This document shows, piece by piece, positions 6,477 through 16,356 of a stretch of DNA of 64,000 bases. The translations under genes were made by a program, and so were the position numbers. The stretch is taken from NCBI GenBank assembly GCA_958427355.1, contig CAUACA010000009.1, positions 1 to 64,000 of the forward strand, given 5' to 3'. The notes under the pieces were generated by a model. The model was not told the DNA's origin. It was given only the letters and a program-made list of their open reading frames with translations, and did not search any database. How positions within the stretch are numbered: the stretch's first letter is position 1; each line of letters starts with the position of its first letter. The DNA is from an uncultured Collinsella sp. GTDB lineage: Bacteria; Actinomycetota; Coriobacteriia; Coriobacteriales; Coriobacteriaceae.

Positions 6477-7118
6477 CTAGCCGCGGACCTTCTTGACGAC
6501 GTCCATGGCCTCGCGGGCGATCTGCTCGACCTTGGAGAAGTCGCCGTCGGCGAACAGGGCGGGCTTGACCATCCAGGTGCCACCGCAGGCGATGATGGCG
6601 GAGGAGCTCAGGTACTCCTCGACGTTGGCGGTGCTCACGCCGCCGGTAGGCATAAAGCGGTGACCGACAAACGGAGCAGCGAGGGCCTTGATGGTGTTCA
6701 GGCCGCCGTACTGAGCCGCAGGGAAGAACTTGGTGACCTTGAGACCCAGGTTCTCGGCCGCGGTGACCTCGGAGGGGGTCACGGTGCCGGGCAGCACGGG
6801 CAGGTCGATGTCGATGCAGTGCTTCACGACGTCCTCGTTATAACCCGGGGAGACGATGAACTTGGCACCGGCGGCGCGAGCCTGCTCAACCTGCTCGACG
6901 GTCAGGACGGTGCCGGCGCCAACGCACATCTCGGGCTCGGCCTCGGCCATAGCGGCGATGCACTCGGCGGCGCAGGCGGTGCGGAAGGTGACCTCGGCGG
7001 ACTTCATGCCAGCTGCCATAAGGGCGTGGGCGAGCGGAGCGGCGTCCTCGACCTTGTCGAGCACGACGACCGGCACGATGCCCAGGGACTCAAGCGTGGT
7101 GTAGAACTGATCGAACAT
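6477..7118 (-). CDS. eda: KDPG/KHG aldolase
   Basis: A 213-residue class I aldolase that splits 2-keto-3-deoxy-6-phosphogluconate into pyruvate and glyceraldehyde 3-phosphate, the last step of hexuronate and Entner-Doudoroff degradation. Visible motifs are SAEVTFRT (catalytic Glu), VGAGTVLT, SPGYNEDVVKH and the Schiff-base lysine in VTKFFPAAQYGG; GHRFMPTGGV binds the phosphate. Length is normal for the family. The ATG at 7118 has GAAAGGA 8 nt upstream; the longer frame from 7154 has no ribosome binding site. It lies downstream of kdgK on the same strand and has its own structured leader at 7195-7288. Confidence 0.92.
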   Translation of the reverse strand: MFDQFYTTLESLGIVPVVVLDKVEDAAPLAHALMAAGMKSAEVTFRTACAAECIAAMAEAEPEMCVGAGTVLTVEQVEQARAAGAKFIVSPGYNEDVVKHCIDIDLPVLPGTVTPSEVTAAENLGLKVTKFFPAAQYGGLNTIKALAAPFVGHRFMPTGGVSTANVEEYLSSSAIIACGGTWMVKPALFADGDFSKVEQIAREAMDVVKKVRG

Positions 7119-7288
7119 GATGTTCCTTTCGATGTGAGGCGCGCACGGGCGCATGATTGCTAAATGTGCTGGTCAGGAGCCGATTTTGGATTGGTTATCG
7201 GAGGCACTGCTTGGGGTTCAAGCAATTTCAAAACCGGCTGCACGACCAGTCATGTAGGAAATGCCAGACAAAACCGGAATGGGACTGG
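7119..7288 (-). promoter_or_regulatory. Candidate riboswitch-like leader of eda (copy 2)
   Basis: Minus strand of 7195-7288 matches the leader motif at 4961-5045. CTGGTC...AGCCGGTTTT can pair with the downstream AAAATCGGCT...GACCAG (about 7167-7185). This is the same alternative stem as in copy 1 but with different bases. A U-run after the stem is weak here (ACATTT), so control could be at translation. No separate promoter was identified, so eda may be read through from kdgK. Confidence 0.6.
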
Positions 7289-7308
7289 TGGTTTTGCCCG
7301 ACCGGAGG

Positions 7309-7373
7309 AATCGGGGAGCGGGCTGCAGAGGTATGGGTATGGGTATGGGAAACTGCAGCCCGCGGAATGGGGA
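7309..7373. other. Hairpin with TATGGG triplicate behind kdgK
   Basis: GCGGGCTGCAG and CTGCAGCCCGC (11-bp arms) enclose three tandem TATGGG units. It lies 5 bp beyond the kdgK stop. There is no U-run on the minus strand, so it is more likely an RNA-stabilising or pausing hairpin than a terminator. Confidence 0.5.
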
Positions 7374-7377
7374 CGGC

Positions 7378-8412
7378 TTAGCGCGCGACTCGGGTGCCAC
7401 CGTCGGCGGCTGATGCCACAGCGGCGATCTCGTCGGCGGTCACCAAGTTGGAATCGCCCTTGATGGTGAGTTTGAGGATCGAGGCCGCAATCGCGTAGTT
7501 GACGGCGTCCTGCGGGTCAAAGTCGTTGATGAGGGCATGGACCAAACCGGCGTTGAAAGCGTCGCCGGCGGCAACGCCCTCGAGCACGTGAACGTCATGA
7601 GCAGGGGAGAACCAGTGCTCGCCGCTCTCGGCGTCATAGAGCATGCCCATCCAGATGGAGCGCTCGACGCAGGAGATGTTGCGGACGACCGAAGCGACCT
7701 TTTTGCAGCCGTACTCGGCGCAAATCTGACGGGCCATCTCGACGTAGGTGTCGCGCTCCTCGATGCCGTGGGCAAGGGAGCCGGAGACGCAGGTCATGCC
7801 GAGGCCGGCGGGTGCGTCCTCGTCGTTGGCGATGCAGATGTCGACGAGCGGCAGGAGCTCCTTCATGGTGGCCTGCGACTTTTCGGGCGACCACATCTTG
7901 CCGCGATAGTTGACGTCGCACACGGTGGTGATGCCCTTGGCGCGGCAAGCGGTGAGGGCGTCCTTGCATGCAGCGGCCATCTCGTCGGAGACAGCGGGCG
8001 TCACGCCGGAGAAATAGAAGACATCGATGCCCTTGAGGATCTCGTTCCAGTCAAAGACGTCGCGCTTGGCCATGTTGATAGCGGAGTACTTGCGGTCGTA
8101 GACGCAGCCGTTGCCGCGCTGCGAGGCACCGACCTCAAAGACATAGGAGCCCAGACGATCGCCCTGACGCACGACGCGCGTGGTGTCGACGTCGTAGACC
8201 TTCAACGAACGCAGAGCGCACTCGCCCAGACGGTTGGCCGGGACAACGGAGACGTAAGCGGCCTTGTCGCCCTGGTAGGCCAGGGAAAGCGCGGTGTTTG
8301 CCTCGGCGCCGCCGTAGCGGACATCAAACTCGGTCGCCTGCTCAATGCGCAGATGGTCTTTGGGCGAGAGCCTCATCATGATCTCGCCGAAGGTAAGAAC
8401 CGTTTTACCCAT
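7378..8412 (-). CDS. kdgK: 2-keto-3-deoxygluconate kinase (PfkB family)
   Basis: A 344-residue ribokinase-fold sugar kinase. Signature 1 is YGGAEANTALSLAYQG (about 35-50) and signature 2 contains the catalytic aspartate in EGVAAGDAFNAGLVHAL (about 285-300). The start MGKTVLTFGEIMMRLSP is typical of KdgK, which phosphorylates KDG to KDPG, the substrate of the neighbouring aldolase. The substrate call rests on that neighbour and on overall similarity; another keto-sugar is possible. AAGGAG lies 10 nt before ATG 8412; the longer frame from 8502 would run through the leader hairpin. Promoter, two operators and hairpin SL1 lie between this gene and the divergent LacI-type gene. Confidence 0.88.
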   Translation of the reverse strand: MGKTVLTFGEIMMRLSPKDHLRIEQATEFDVRYGGAEANTALSLAYQGDKAAYVSVVPANRLGECALRSLKVYDVDTTRVVRQGDRLGSYVFEVGASQRGNGCVYDRKYSAINMAKRDVFDWNEILKGIDVFYFSGVTPAVSDEMAAACKDALTACRAKGITTVCDVNYRGKMWSPEKSQATMKELLPLVDICIANDEDAPAGLGMTCVSGSLAHGIEERDTYVEMARQICAEYGCKKVASVVRNISCVERSIWMGMLYDAESGEHWFSPAHDVHVLEGVAAGDAFNAGLVHALINDFDPQDAVNYAIAASILKLTIKGDSNLVTADEIAAVASAADGGTRVAR

Positions 8413-8455
8413 GGTCGCGCAGCTCCTTCTTGCTCGTGCGTACACCTTTGATATG

Positions 8456-8513
8456 GCGTTGGCACGGAGGTGCCAAGACGGTAGGGTGCATCTTTGCACC
8501 ACCGTGCCAACGC
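8456..8513 (-). promoter_or_regulatory. 58-nt covarying hairpin in kdgK leader (SL1 copy 2)
   Basis: Minus strand: GCGTTGGC pairs with GCCAACGC, ACGGTGGTGC with GCACCTCCGT (one mismatch) and AAGA with TCTT, leaving a loop containing CACCCTACC. Same 58-nt length and loop as 5083-5140, with stem bases exchanged in pairs. It lies 43 nt before the kdgK start. Confidence 0.72.
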
Positions 8514-8517
8514 TTGC

Positions 8518-8582
8518 CGAAATCGGTTTACGAAATCGGTTTCGTTTCGAGTTGTAGTATACTCACCTACAGCGTTTTGCAA
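8518..8582 (-). promoter_or_regulatory. kdgK promoter with tandem LacI-type operators
   Basis: Minus strand: -10 TATACT (8561-8556), possible -35 TTGCAA (8582-8577, short 15-bp spacer). Two operators CGAAACCGATTTCG (8531-8544) and CGTAAACCGATTTCG (8518-8532) lie 13 bp apart just downstream of the -10. Both carry the AACCGATT centre seen upstream of the yczE-like gene. Confidence 0.7.
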
Positions 8583-8647
8583 GCGAGATTTTTAAAAAAA
8601 TGCCTAAAATGGCTCAGACTGCTGACAATTGGGAAACGGGGTGCGCC

Positions 8648-9670
8648 ATGGCGCAGATGAGAATCAAGGACATTGCCGCCGAGGCGGGCGTGAGCCCGGC
8701 CACGGTCTCGCGCTATCTCAACAACCGCCCCGGGCAGATGACCGAGGAAACCCGCGCTCGCATCGCGGCGGTTATCGAGCGCACCGGCTATCGCCCACGT
8801 GCCGCCGCACGCAATCTGCGCAGCTCACGCACCAACCTCATCGGCGTGATCCTGGCCGACATCGCCAACCCGTTCTCCAGCGCCATGCTCGAGGGCCTTT
8901 CCGCTAGCGCCGCCGCGCGCGGCTGCTCGCTTATGACGGCCATTAGCGGTAACGATCCCGCTAAAGAGGCCGAATCGCTCACCAGGCTTATCGACGCCGG
9001 CGTGGACGGCCTGGTCGTCAATACCTGCGGCGGTAACGACGAGGCAATCGCCGCTGCCGCGGGACGTTTACCCGTTGTGCTGCTCGACCGCGATGTTGCC
9101 GCCGGCGGTGTCGATCTGGTGACATCTAACAACCGCGAGCTGGTTGCCGGCTTGGTAGACGCCTTGGCTGCCGCTGGCAGCGAGCGCTTGTGCCTGCTCA
9201 CCGAGGCAAGCGATGGCAGCCCCGTGCGTCGCGAGCGCGCCGAGGCCTTTGCCGACGAGCTTTCGCGTCGAGGTCTTGCGGGCGAGGTCGTCACCCTGGC
9301 CGATGGTGGCGTCACGGGCGTCGGCCGCTTGGACGAGACCATCCGTGGCTATGCAGGTAAAAAGCTCGGCCTCATTGCCGTCAACGGCCTGGTCTTCCTG
9401 CGCCTGACCGAGGCGCTGGCGCAGCTTGGTCCCTCGCTGCCGGCGGGGCTCAAGATCGCGACGTTTGACGACTACCCCTGGAACCATGTGCTCTTTGGCG
9501 GTGTGACCACGGCAGCGCAAGACACCCTTACCATTGCCGAGCGCGTAGTCGAGCGCCTGTCCGAGCGCATCGACGTTGTTACCACCACCGTGGGCGAAGC
9601 CGCAAAGCTCGCCCCCAAACGCATCGAGGTTCCCGGTCATATCGAACACCGCGCATCGACCTCGCGCTAA
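8648..9670 (+). CDS. LacI-family transcriptional regulator
   Basis: A 340-residue repressor. The N-terminal helix-turn-helix and hinge (MRIKDIAAEAGVSPATVSRY ... GYRPRAAARNLRSSRT) is followed by a periplasmic-binding-protein-like effector domain (NLIGVILADIANPFSSAMLE ... TFDDYPWNHVLFGGVTTAAQ). It is divergent from kdgK, and LacI-type operators cover the kdgK and yczE-like transcription starts. It is therefore the best candidate for the KDG regulon repressor (a KdgR-like role by inference). ATG 8648 gives a short leader; ATG 8657, at the conserved MRIKDIA, is equally plausible; the frame also extends to 8600. Confidence 0.88.
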   Translation: MAQMRIKDIAAEAGVSPATVSRYLNNRPGQMTEETRARIAAVIERTGYRPRAAARNLRSSRTNLIGVILADIANPFSSAMLEGLSASAAARGCSLMTAISGNDPAKEAESLTRLIDAGVDGLVVNTCGGNDEAIAAAAGRLPVVLLDRDVAAGGVDLVTSNNRELVAGLVDALAAAGSERLCLLTEASDGSPVRRERAEAFADELSRRGLAGEVVTLADGGVTGVGRLDETIRGYAGKKLGLIAVNGLVFLRLTEALAQLGPSLPAGLKIATFDDYPWNHVLFGGVTTAAQDTLTIAERVVERLSERIDVVTTTVGEAAKLAPKRIEVPGHIEHRASTSR

Positions 9671-9723
9671 CCATTCGTTCGCAACTGCCTGTTCACACAC
9701 GTTTTTTGAGCGCTTGATACGCT

Positions 9724-9757
9724 TTAACCCTGCGGAAACATTTTTCTGCGATAGTAT
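9724..9757 (+). promoter_or_regulatory. GlnR-type box and -10 of the glnA-like gene
   Basis: TTAAC-CCTGCG-GAAAC (9724-9739) fits the actinobacterial GlnR pattern gTnAC-n6-GAAAC except for the first base. TAGTAT (9752-9757) is a likely -10, which puts the box over the -35 region. The gene for a GlnR-like regulator lies behind the glnA-like gene. Confidence 0.5.
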
Positions 9758-9804
9758 CTGCGATATAGACCAGTCGAAACCCGCCCGAAAGAAAGGGGAG
9801 CGAC

Positions 9805-11142
9805 ATGAACCAGCAGAACATCGATTACGTACTCCGCTCCGTAGAGCAGCGTGACATCCGCTTTGTGCGTCTGTGGTTTGTCGACATTCTCGGCCGCCTC
9901 AAGAACTTTGCCATTAGCCCCGAGGACCTCGAGGTCGCTTTTGAGGAGGGTATTGGCTTTGACGGCTCCGCCATCGAGGGCTTTGCCACGCCCGAGGAAG
10001 CCGACATGCTGGCGTTTCCCGATGCTTCGACCTTCCAGATTTTGCCGTGGCGCCCGAGCCACAACGGCGTCGCCCGCGTGTTCTGCGATGTGTGCACCCC
10101 CGACCGCAAGCCCTTCGCCGGCGATCCGCGCGATGCGTTGCGCCGCATGTTCTATAAGGCCGAGAAGGCTGGCTACCTGCTCAACGTGGGCGCCGAGCTG
10201 GAGTATTACTACTTCCCCGACGAGCACACCCCCGAGCCGCTCGACAACGTGGGCTACTTCGATCTTTCGGTGAGCGATGCCGCTCGCGACCTGCGCCGCA
10301 ACACGGTCCTCACGCTCGAGAAGATGTCCGTGCCCGTGGAGTACACCTTCCACGCCGCCGGCCGCTCGCAGCACGGCATGAGCCTGCGCCACGCCGAGGC
10401 CCTGAGCATGTCCGACGCCATCACCACGGCCAAACTCATCATTAAGCAGCAGGCTTACGAGAGCGGGTGCCACGCCTCCTTTATGCCCAAGCCGTTGGCG
10501 GGCGAGGACGGCAGCGCTATGTTCCTGTGCCAGTCGCTATTCGACCACGACGGCAACAACGTCTTTTGGGGCGAGGACGACGAGAAGTACCACCTCTCCG
10601 ATATCGCCAAGCACTACATGGCCGGCATCTTGGCGCACGCGCGCGAGATCAGCGCCATCACTAACCCCACGGTCAACTCGTACAAGCGCATCACCACGGG
10701 CGGCGACTCCGTGCCGCAGTACGCCACGTGGGGCCTGCGCAACCGCGCGAGTATGGTCCGCATTCCGGTCTACAAGCCCGGCAAGCAGCTGTCCACGCGC
10801 ATCGAGCTTCGCAGCCCCGACCCCATGGCCAACCCGTACCTGGTCAACGCCGTCACGCTGGCGGCTGGTCTGGACGGCATCGAGCGCAAGCTGGAGCTCC
10901 CGCCCGAGGCAACGGCTGAGACGCTCAAGCTTACCGACCGTCAGATGGTCGAGGCCGGCTACACGCCGCTGCCGCGCTCGCTCAAAGAGGCGCTCGACGT
11001 GTTTGAGGACTCGCAGTTTATGAAGGATGCCCTCGGCGAGCACATCCACAGCTTCTTCCTCAAAAAGAAGCGCGACGAGTGGCATAAGTTTGAGTCTACG
11101 ATCACCGAGTGGGAGATCAAGCACTACCTGGCGAACTCCTAA
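9805..11142 (+). CDS. glnA: Type I glutamine synthetase homologue with altered metal site
   Basis: A 445-residue protein collinear with GSI: beta-grasp N-domain with FDGSAIEGFA (52-61), EYYYF region GAELEYYYF, FMPKPLAG, NSYKR (R295), RNRASMVRIP and RIELRSPDPMANPYL. It has no NLYDLP adenylylation segment, like short GSI-alpha enzymes. By my alignment from memory, positions of three standard metal ligands differ: the HHE glutamate is A184 (FHAAG), the Q-x-E glutamate is G191 (QHGMSL), and the GMHxH histidine is F240 (SAMFLCQSL). GGDSVP replaces GYEAP. It may be a divergent ligase or a non-catalytic nitrogen sensor. AAAGGGGAG precedes the ATG; a GlnR-like gene follows. Confidence 0.8.
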   Translation: MNQQNIDYVLRSVEQRDIRFVRLWFVDILGRLKNFAISPEDLEVAFEEGIGFDGSAIEGFATPEEADMLAFPDASTFQILPWRPSHNGVARVFCDVCTPDRKPFAGDPRDALRRMFYKAEKAGYLLNVGAELEYYYFPDEHTPEPLDNVGYFDLSVSDAARDLRRNTVLTLEKMSVPVEYTFHAAGRSQHGMSLRHAEALSMSDAITTAKLIIKQQAYESGCHASFMPKPLAGEDGSAMFLCQSLFDHDGNNVFWGEDDEKYHLSDIAKHYMAGILAHAREISAITNPTVNSYKRITTGGDSVPQYATWGLRNRASMVRIPVYKPGKQLSTRIELRSPDPMANPYLVNAVTLAAGLDGIERKLELPPEATAETLKLTDRQMVEAGYTPLPRSLKEALDVFEDSQFMKDALGEHIHSFFLKKKRDEWHKFESTITEWEIKHYLANS

Positions 11143-11192
11143 TCGCGCTGGCTTATTCCAGTGCGATTGAGCTCATTTCTTTGGAGGTCGAT

Positions 11193-11855
11193 ATGTCCGA
11201 AAAGAGTGCCCTGTTCATGGCGCGCACGACGCGCTTCCACGAGTTTGCCCGCAGTTTGACGACCACCCTGGGTGTCGAGGTGAGCCTGGCCACGCCCGAT
11301 TCGCCGACTGCGGCGCACGACTTTGACCTGCTGATCCTCGATTCCGACGGCATCCGCAGCGACCGCATCGATCAGATTGCCAAGTGGCTTGACGATCGCG
11401 GCGGCGTCCCCATGTTGGTGATCGTCGACGACGAGGCGCTCGGCACCCTGCGCCTGCCCAATCACGCGCATGCCGACTTTGTGTGCCCCACGGCGACGCC
11501 CAACGAGCTTAAGGCTCGTGCACAGCGCCTGATGGGCGAGGAGGAGACCGTCACCGCCGACGATGTGCTCAACATCGATAACCTCGAGATCAACCTGGCT
11601 ACCTACCAGGTGACGCTCGATAACGAGCCCATCGACCTGACGCTGATGGAGTACTCGCTGCTGAGCTTTTTGGCGACGCACCCCAACCGTGCCTACAGCC
11701 GCGAAGTGCTGCTGCACCGCGTGTGGGGCTTTGAGTACTGCGGCGGCACGCGCACCGTCGACGTGCACATCCGACGCATCCGCTCCAAGGTGGGCCCGCA
11801 GATCGCGGCACACATCACCACCGTCCGCGGCGTGGGCTATCTGTTTAAGGACTAG
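11193..11855 (+). CDS. glnR: GlnR-like OmpR-family regulator
   Basis: A 220-residue protein. The N-terminal half is receiver-like (DFDLLILDSDGIRSDRID) but lacks the usual acidic pocket and conserved phosphorylation surroundings, as in orphan GlnR proteins. The C-terminal winged helix (LDLT-like LMEYSLLSFLATHPNRAYSR, VWGFEYCGGTRTVDVHIRRI) is very close to Streptomyces GlnR. It should control nitrogen assimilation genes by DNA binding. It starts 50 bp behind the glnA-like gene with TTGGAGG 6 nt before ATG 11193; the longer frame from 11109 overlaps the glnA-like gene. The GlnR name is by similarity and context. Confidence 0.75.
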   Translation: MSEKSALFMARTTRFHEFARSLTTTLGVEVSLATPDSPTAAHDFDLLILDSDGIRSDRIDQIAKWLDDRGGVPMLVIVDDEALGTLRLPNHAHADFVCPTATPNELKARAQRLMGEEETVTADDVLNIDNLEINLATYQVTLDNEPIDLTLMEYSLLSFLATHPNRAYSREVLLHRVWGFEYCGGTRTVDVHIRRIRSKVGPQIAAHITTVRGVGYLFKD

Positions 11856-11859
11856 ATTT

Positions 11860-11892
11860 CCACCACAAAGGGGACAGGCACCTTTGTGGTGG
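11860..11892. repeat. CCACCACAAAGG palindrome (family R2, copy 1), terminator-like
   Basis: CCACCACAAAGG and CCTTTGTGGTGG frame a GGACAGGCA loop and are followed by TTTTG. It sits 4 bp after the glnR-like stop, so it probably ends that transcript. Four more copies occur in the window. Confidence 0.8.
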
Positions 11893-12010
11893 TTTTGCCG
11901 CATGTGCGGGTTCCTTTCGGGTTTGCAGAAGAACTTAAGCCTTCCTAAAAGATTGCGTTCTCATACACGTGCACCCGCATATTGGGGTACAACTCAACGT
12001 GAACAATGAT

Positions 12011-12044
12011 GGCCCGCCACATGTTTGGCGGGCCTTTGGTTATT
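12011..12044 (+). terminator. GC-rich hairpin in front of htrA
   Basis: GGCCCGCC (12011-12018) pairs with GGCGGGCC (12027-12034), followed by TTTGGTTATTT. It lies only 30 bp before the htrA start, so it is either a late terminator for glnR or a hairpin in the htrA leader. Confidence 0.5.
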
Positions 12045-12063
12045 TGACGAAAGGATCGCAGCT

Positions 12064-13518
12064 ATGAGCGAGAACGATTCCCAGCGTCCCCAGGATGCGG
12101 ACCACGCCGGCGAGACGCAGCAGCAGCCGCGCGTGCAGGTGGAGTCGACGCCTGCCGACAGCAACATTCCCTACGTGCAGGCCTACGACACGCAGACCGG
12201 CAAGCCGCTGGGCAGCCAGCAGGTTGTAAACAAGCACACAGTGGTCAAGACTAAGACCAAAAAGCTGCCGATCTTTATTACAGCACTCGCCGGCTGTGCC
12301 TGCGGTGCCCTGCTGGTCATTGCGCTCATTATGAGCGGCACGCTCAACATTGGCGGCGGAAAGAATGCCGTGACGGCGGGTGCTTCGGGTTCATCGACGC
12401 AAAAGATTACGATTGATTCCGAGGACACCACGCTGGCCGAGGCCGTTTCTGCCAAGGCCCTGCCCTCCGTGGTTTCCATTACCGCTACTTCGAGCGGCGG
12501 CCAGAATGGCTCGCTTTCGCAGTCTGCCGACGAGTCGGACGGCTCGGGCAGCGTCGGCTCGGGCGTGGTGCTCGATACCGAGGGCCACATCCTCACCAAC
12601 AACCACGTGGTCGATGGCTATGACCAGTACGTGGTGACCATGGATGACGGCACCACCTACGAGGCCGAGTTCGTGGGCAACGACGCCTCGAGCGACCTGG
12701 CCGTCATCAAGCTCAAGGACGCCGACGCCTCCAAGCTCACACCGATCGAGATCGGTGACTCCTCCAAACTCAACGTGGGCGAGTGGGTTATGGCCATCGG
12801 TTCGCCGTTCGGCAACGAGCAGTCTGTCTCTACGGGCATTGTGTCGGCGCTTTATCGTTCCACGGCCATGAGCTCTACCAGCGGTAACACCATCTATGCC
12901 AACATGATTCAGACCGATGCTGCCATCAACCCGGGCAACTCCGGTGGCGCGCTCGTTAACGACAACGGCGAGCTGGTGGGCATCAACTCGCTCATCGAGA
13001 GCTACTCGGGCTCTAGCTCGGGCGTGGGCTTTGCTATTCCCGTTAACTACGCCAAGAACATTGCCGACCAGATCATCGGCGGCAAGACGCCGGTGCACCC
13101 GTACCTGGGAGCCACGCTTTCGAGCGTCAACGCGCTCAACGCTCGCACTAACAAGCTGAGCACCGATAGCGGCGCGTACGTGGCGAGCGTCGTTGAGGAC
13201 GGTCCTGCCGCAAAGGCCGGCATCCAAGAGGGCGATGTCATTACCAAGCTGGGCGACGACGAGATCACGAGCGCCGATGGCCTGATCATCGCGCTGCGCA
13301 GCCACGAGGTGGGCGAGAAGGTCGAGATTACGCTCATGCGCGGCAAGGACGAGAAGAAGGTCACCGTCGAGCTTGGCTCCGACGAGGAGCTGCAGAACCA
13401 GCAGCAGGACGACAGCGCGACTGACACCGGCAACGGCGGTATTACCGACGAGCAGCTGCGCCAGTATCTGGAGGAGCTGCTGGGCCAGCAGGGCCAGGGC
13501 TACGGTCAGGGTTTCTAA
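12064..13518 (+). CDS. htrA: HtrA/DegP-like membrane-anchored serine protease
   Basis: A 484-residue S1C protease. The cytoplasmic N-terminus is Gln/Asp rich, then one membrane helix (about 75-100, IFITALAGCACGALLVIALI) and an extracellular trypsin-like domain with the triad His in LTNNHVVDG, Asp in SSDLAVIKL and Ser in GNSGGALVN. One PDZ domain follows (AYVASVVEDGPAAKAGIQEG) and a Gln/Gly-rich tail. It degrades or refolds damaged envelope proteins. ATG 12064 has GAAAGGA at good distance; the longer frame would include the upstream hairpin. It is transcribed alone and ends in a strong terminator. Confidence 0.92.
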   Translation: MSENDSQRPQDADHAGETQQQPRVQVESTPADSNIPYVQAYDTQTGKPLGSQQVVNKHTVVKTKTKKLPIFITALAGCACGALLVIALIMSGTLNIGGGKNAVTAGASGSSTQKITIDSEDTTLAEAVSAKALPSVVSITATSSGGQNGSLSQSADESDGSGSVGSGVVLDTEGHILTNNHVVDGYDQYVVTMDDGTTYEAEFVGNDASSDLAVIKLKDADASKLTPIEIGDSSKLNVGEWVMAIGSPFGNEQSVSTGIVSALYRSTAMSSTSGNTIYANMIQTDAAINPGNSGGALVNDNGELVGINSLIESYSGSSSGVGFAIPVNYAKNIADQIIGGKTPVHPYLGATLSSVNALNARTNKLSTDSGAYVASVVEDGPAAKAGIQEGDVITKLGDDEITSADGLIIALRSHEVGEKVEITLMRGKDEKKVTVELGSDEELQNQQQDDSATDTGNGGITDEQLRQYLEELLGQQGQGYGQGF

Positions 13519-13544
13519 CGAGCCGTATCGCACATACCGATGCC

Positions 13545-13587
13545 AGAGGGGCTGTCCCATCAACGTGGGACAGCCCCTCTTTTCTTA
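13545..13587 (+). terminator. Intrinsic terminator of htrA
   Basis: AGAGGGGCTGTCCCA and TGGGACAGCCCCTCT form a perfect 15-bp stem followed by TTTTCTT. Confidence 0.9.
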
Positions 13588-13620
13588 TTGATCCGTTGGG
13601 GACGGAGAAAAACGGATCAC
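13588..13620. repeat. GATCCGTT short palindrome
   Basis: TGATCCGTT and AACGGATCA frame GGGGACGGAGAAA. It looks like another small dispersed palindrome next to the htrA terminator. Only one copy was noticed in this window. Confidence 0.5.
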
Positions 13621-13653
13621 TTGGGGCTGATAAGAGGCCTGGTTCGTAATGGT

Positions 13654-13857
13654 CTGGACAGTTGGTTCAGATACGTATAAATCTGGGGCAGCTTGGGATG
13701 CGTTTTGAGCAATTTTTGATTGGGATGGGGCTCGAATGGGCGTTTGGAAGGGAGAGTGGGACGTTTACATGGTCTCGAGGAGCCCAAATTAGTTGAAACA
13801 GGGGTGTTCGTGCTTGATTCGGCTCTAGGATTTATACGTATCTGAACTAACTGTCCA
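13654..13857. mobile_element. MITE-like element, 204 bp
   Basis: Terminal inverted repeats of about 30 bp (13654-13684 and 13828-13857) share CTGGACAGTT(G/A)GTTCAGATA and the following CGTATAAATC. The 140-bp interior has no gene. Size and ends fit a non-autonomous transposable element; no transposase with these ends lies in the window. Confidence 0.7.
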
Positions 13858-13932
13858 CTCCAGTCTGGTGGCTGCCGATTCGGTGCGGTTCGAAAGGGTT
13901 ATTCGGCCCTATCGTGACCGGTGGTACTCTAG

Positions 13933-16194
<2,262 letters not shown>

Positions 16195-16213
16195 TGCATC
16201 GATAACCAAATTG

Positions 16214-16266
16214 AAGATCCGCCCGGAAAGCATGATTGAACTGCCTTTCGGGCGGATCTTACTTTG
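16214..16266 (+). terminator. Terminator of ligA
   Basis: AAGATCCGCCCGGAAAG pairs with CCTTTCGGGCGGATCTT with one bulge. The trailing bases ACTTT are only weakly T-rich. Confidence 0.6.
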
Positions 16267-16356
16267 CTGGGGCAACCGGCACTGTGATCTGCGTCACGTA
16301 GGTTGTGGGGTCGTCGCTGATGATGTCGTCGATGAGGGTGATTTCGCGTCGCCTCG

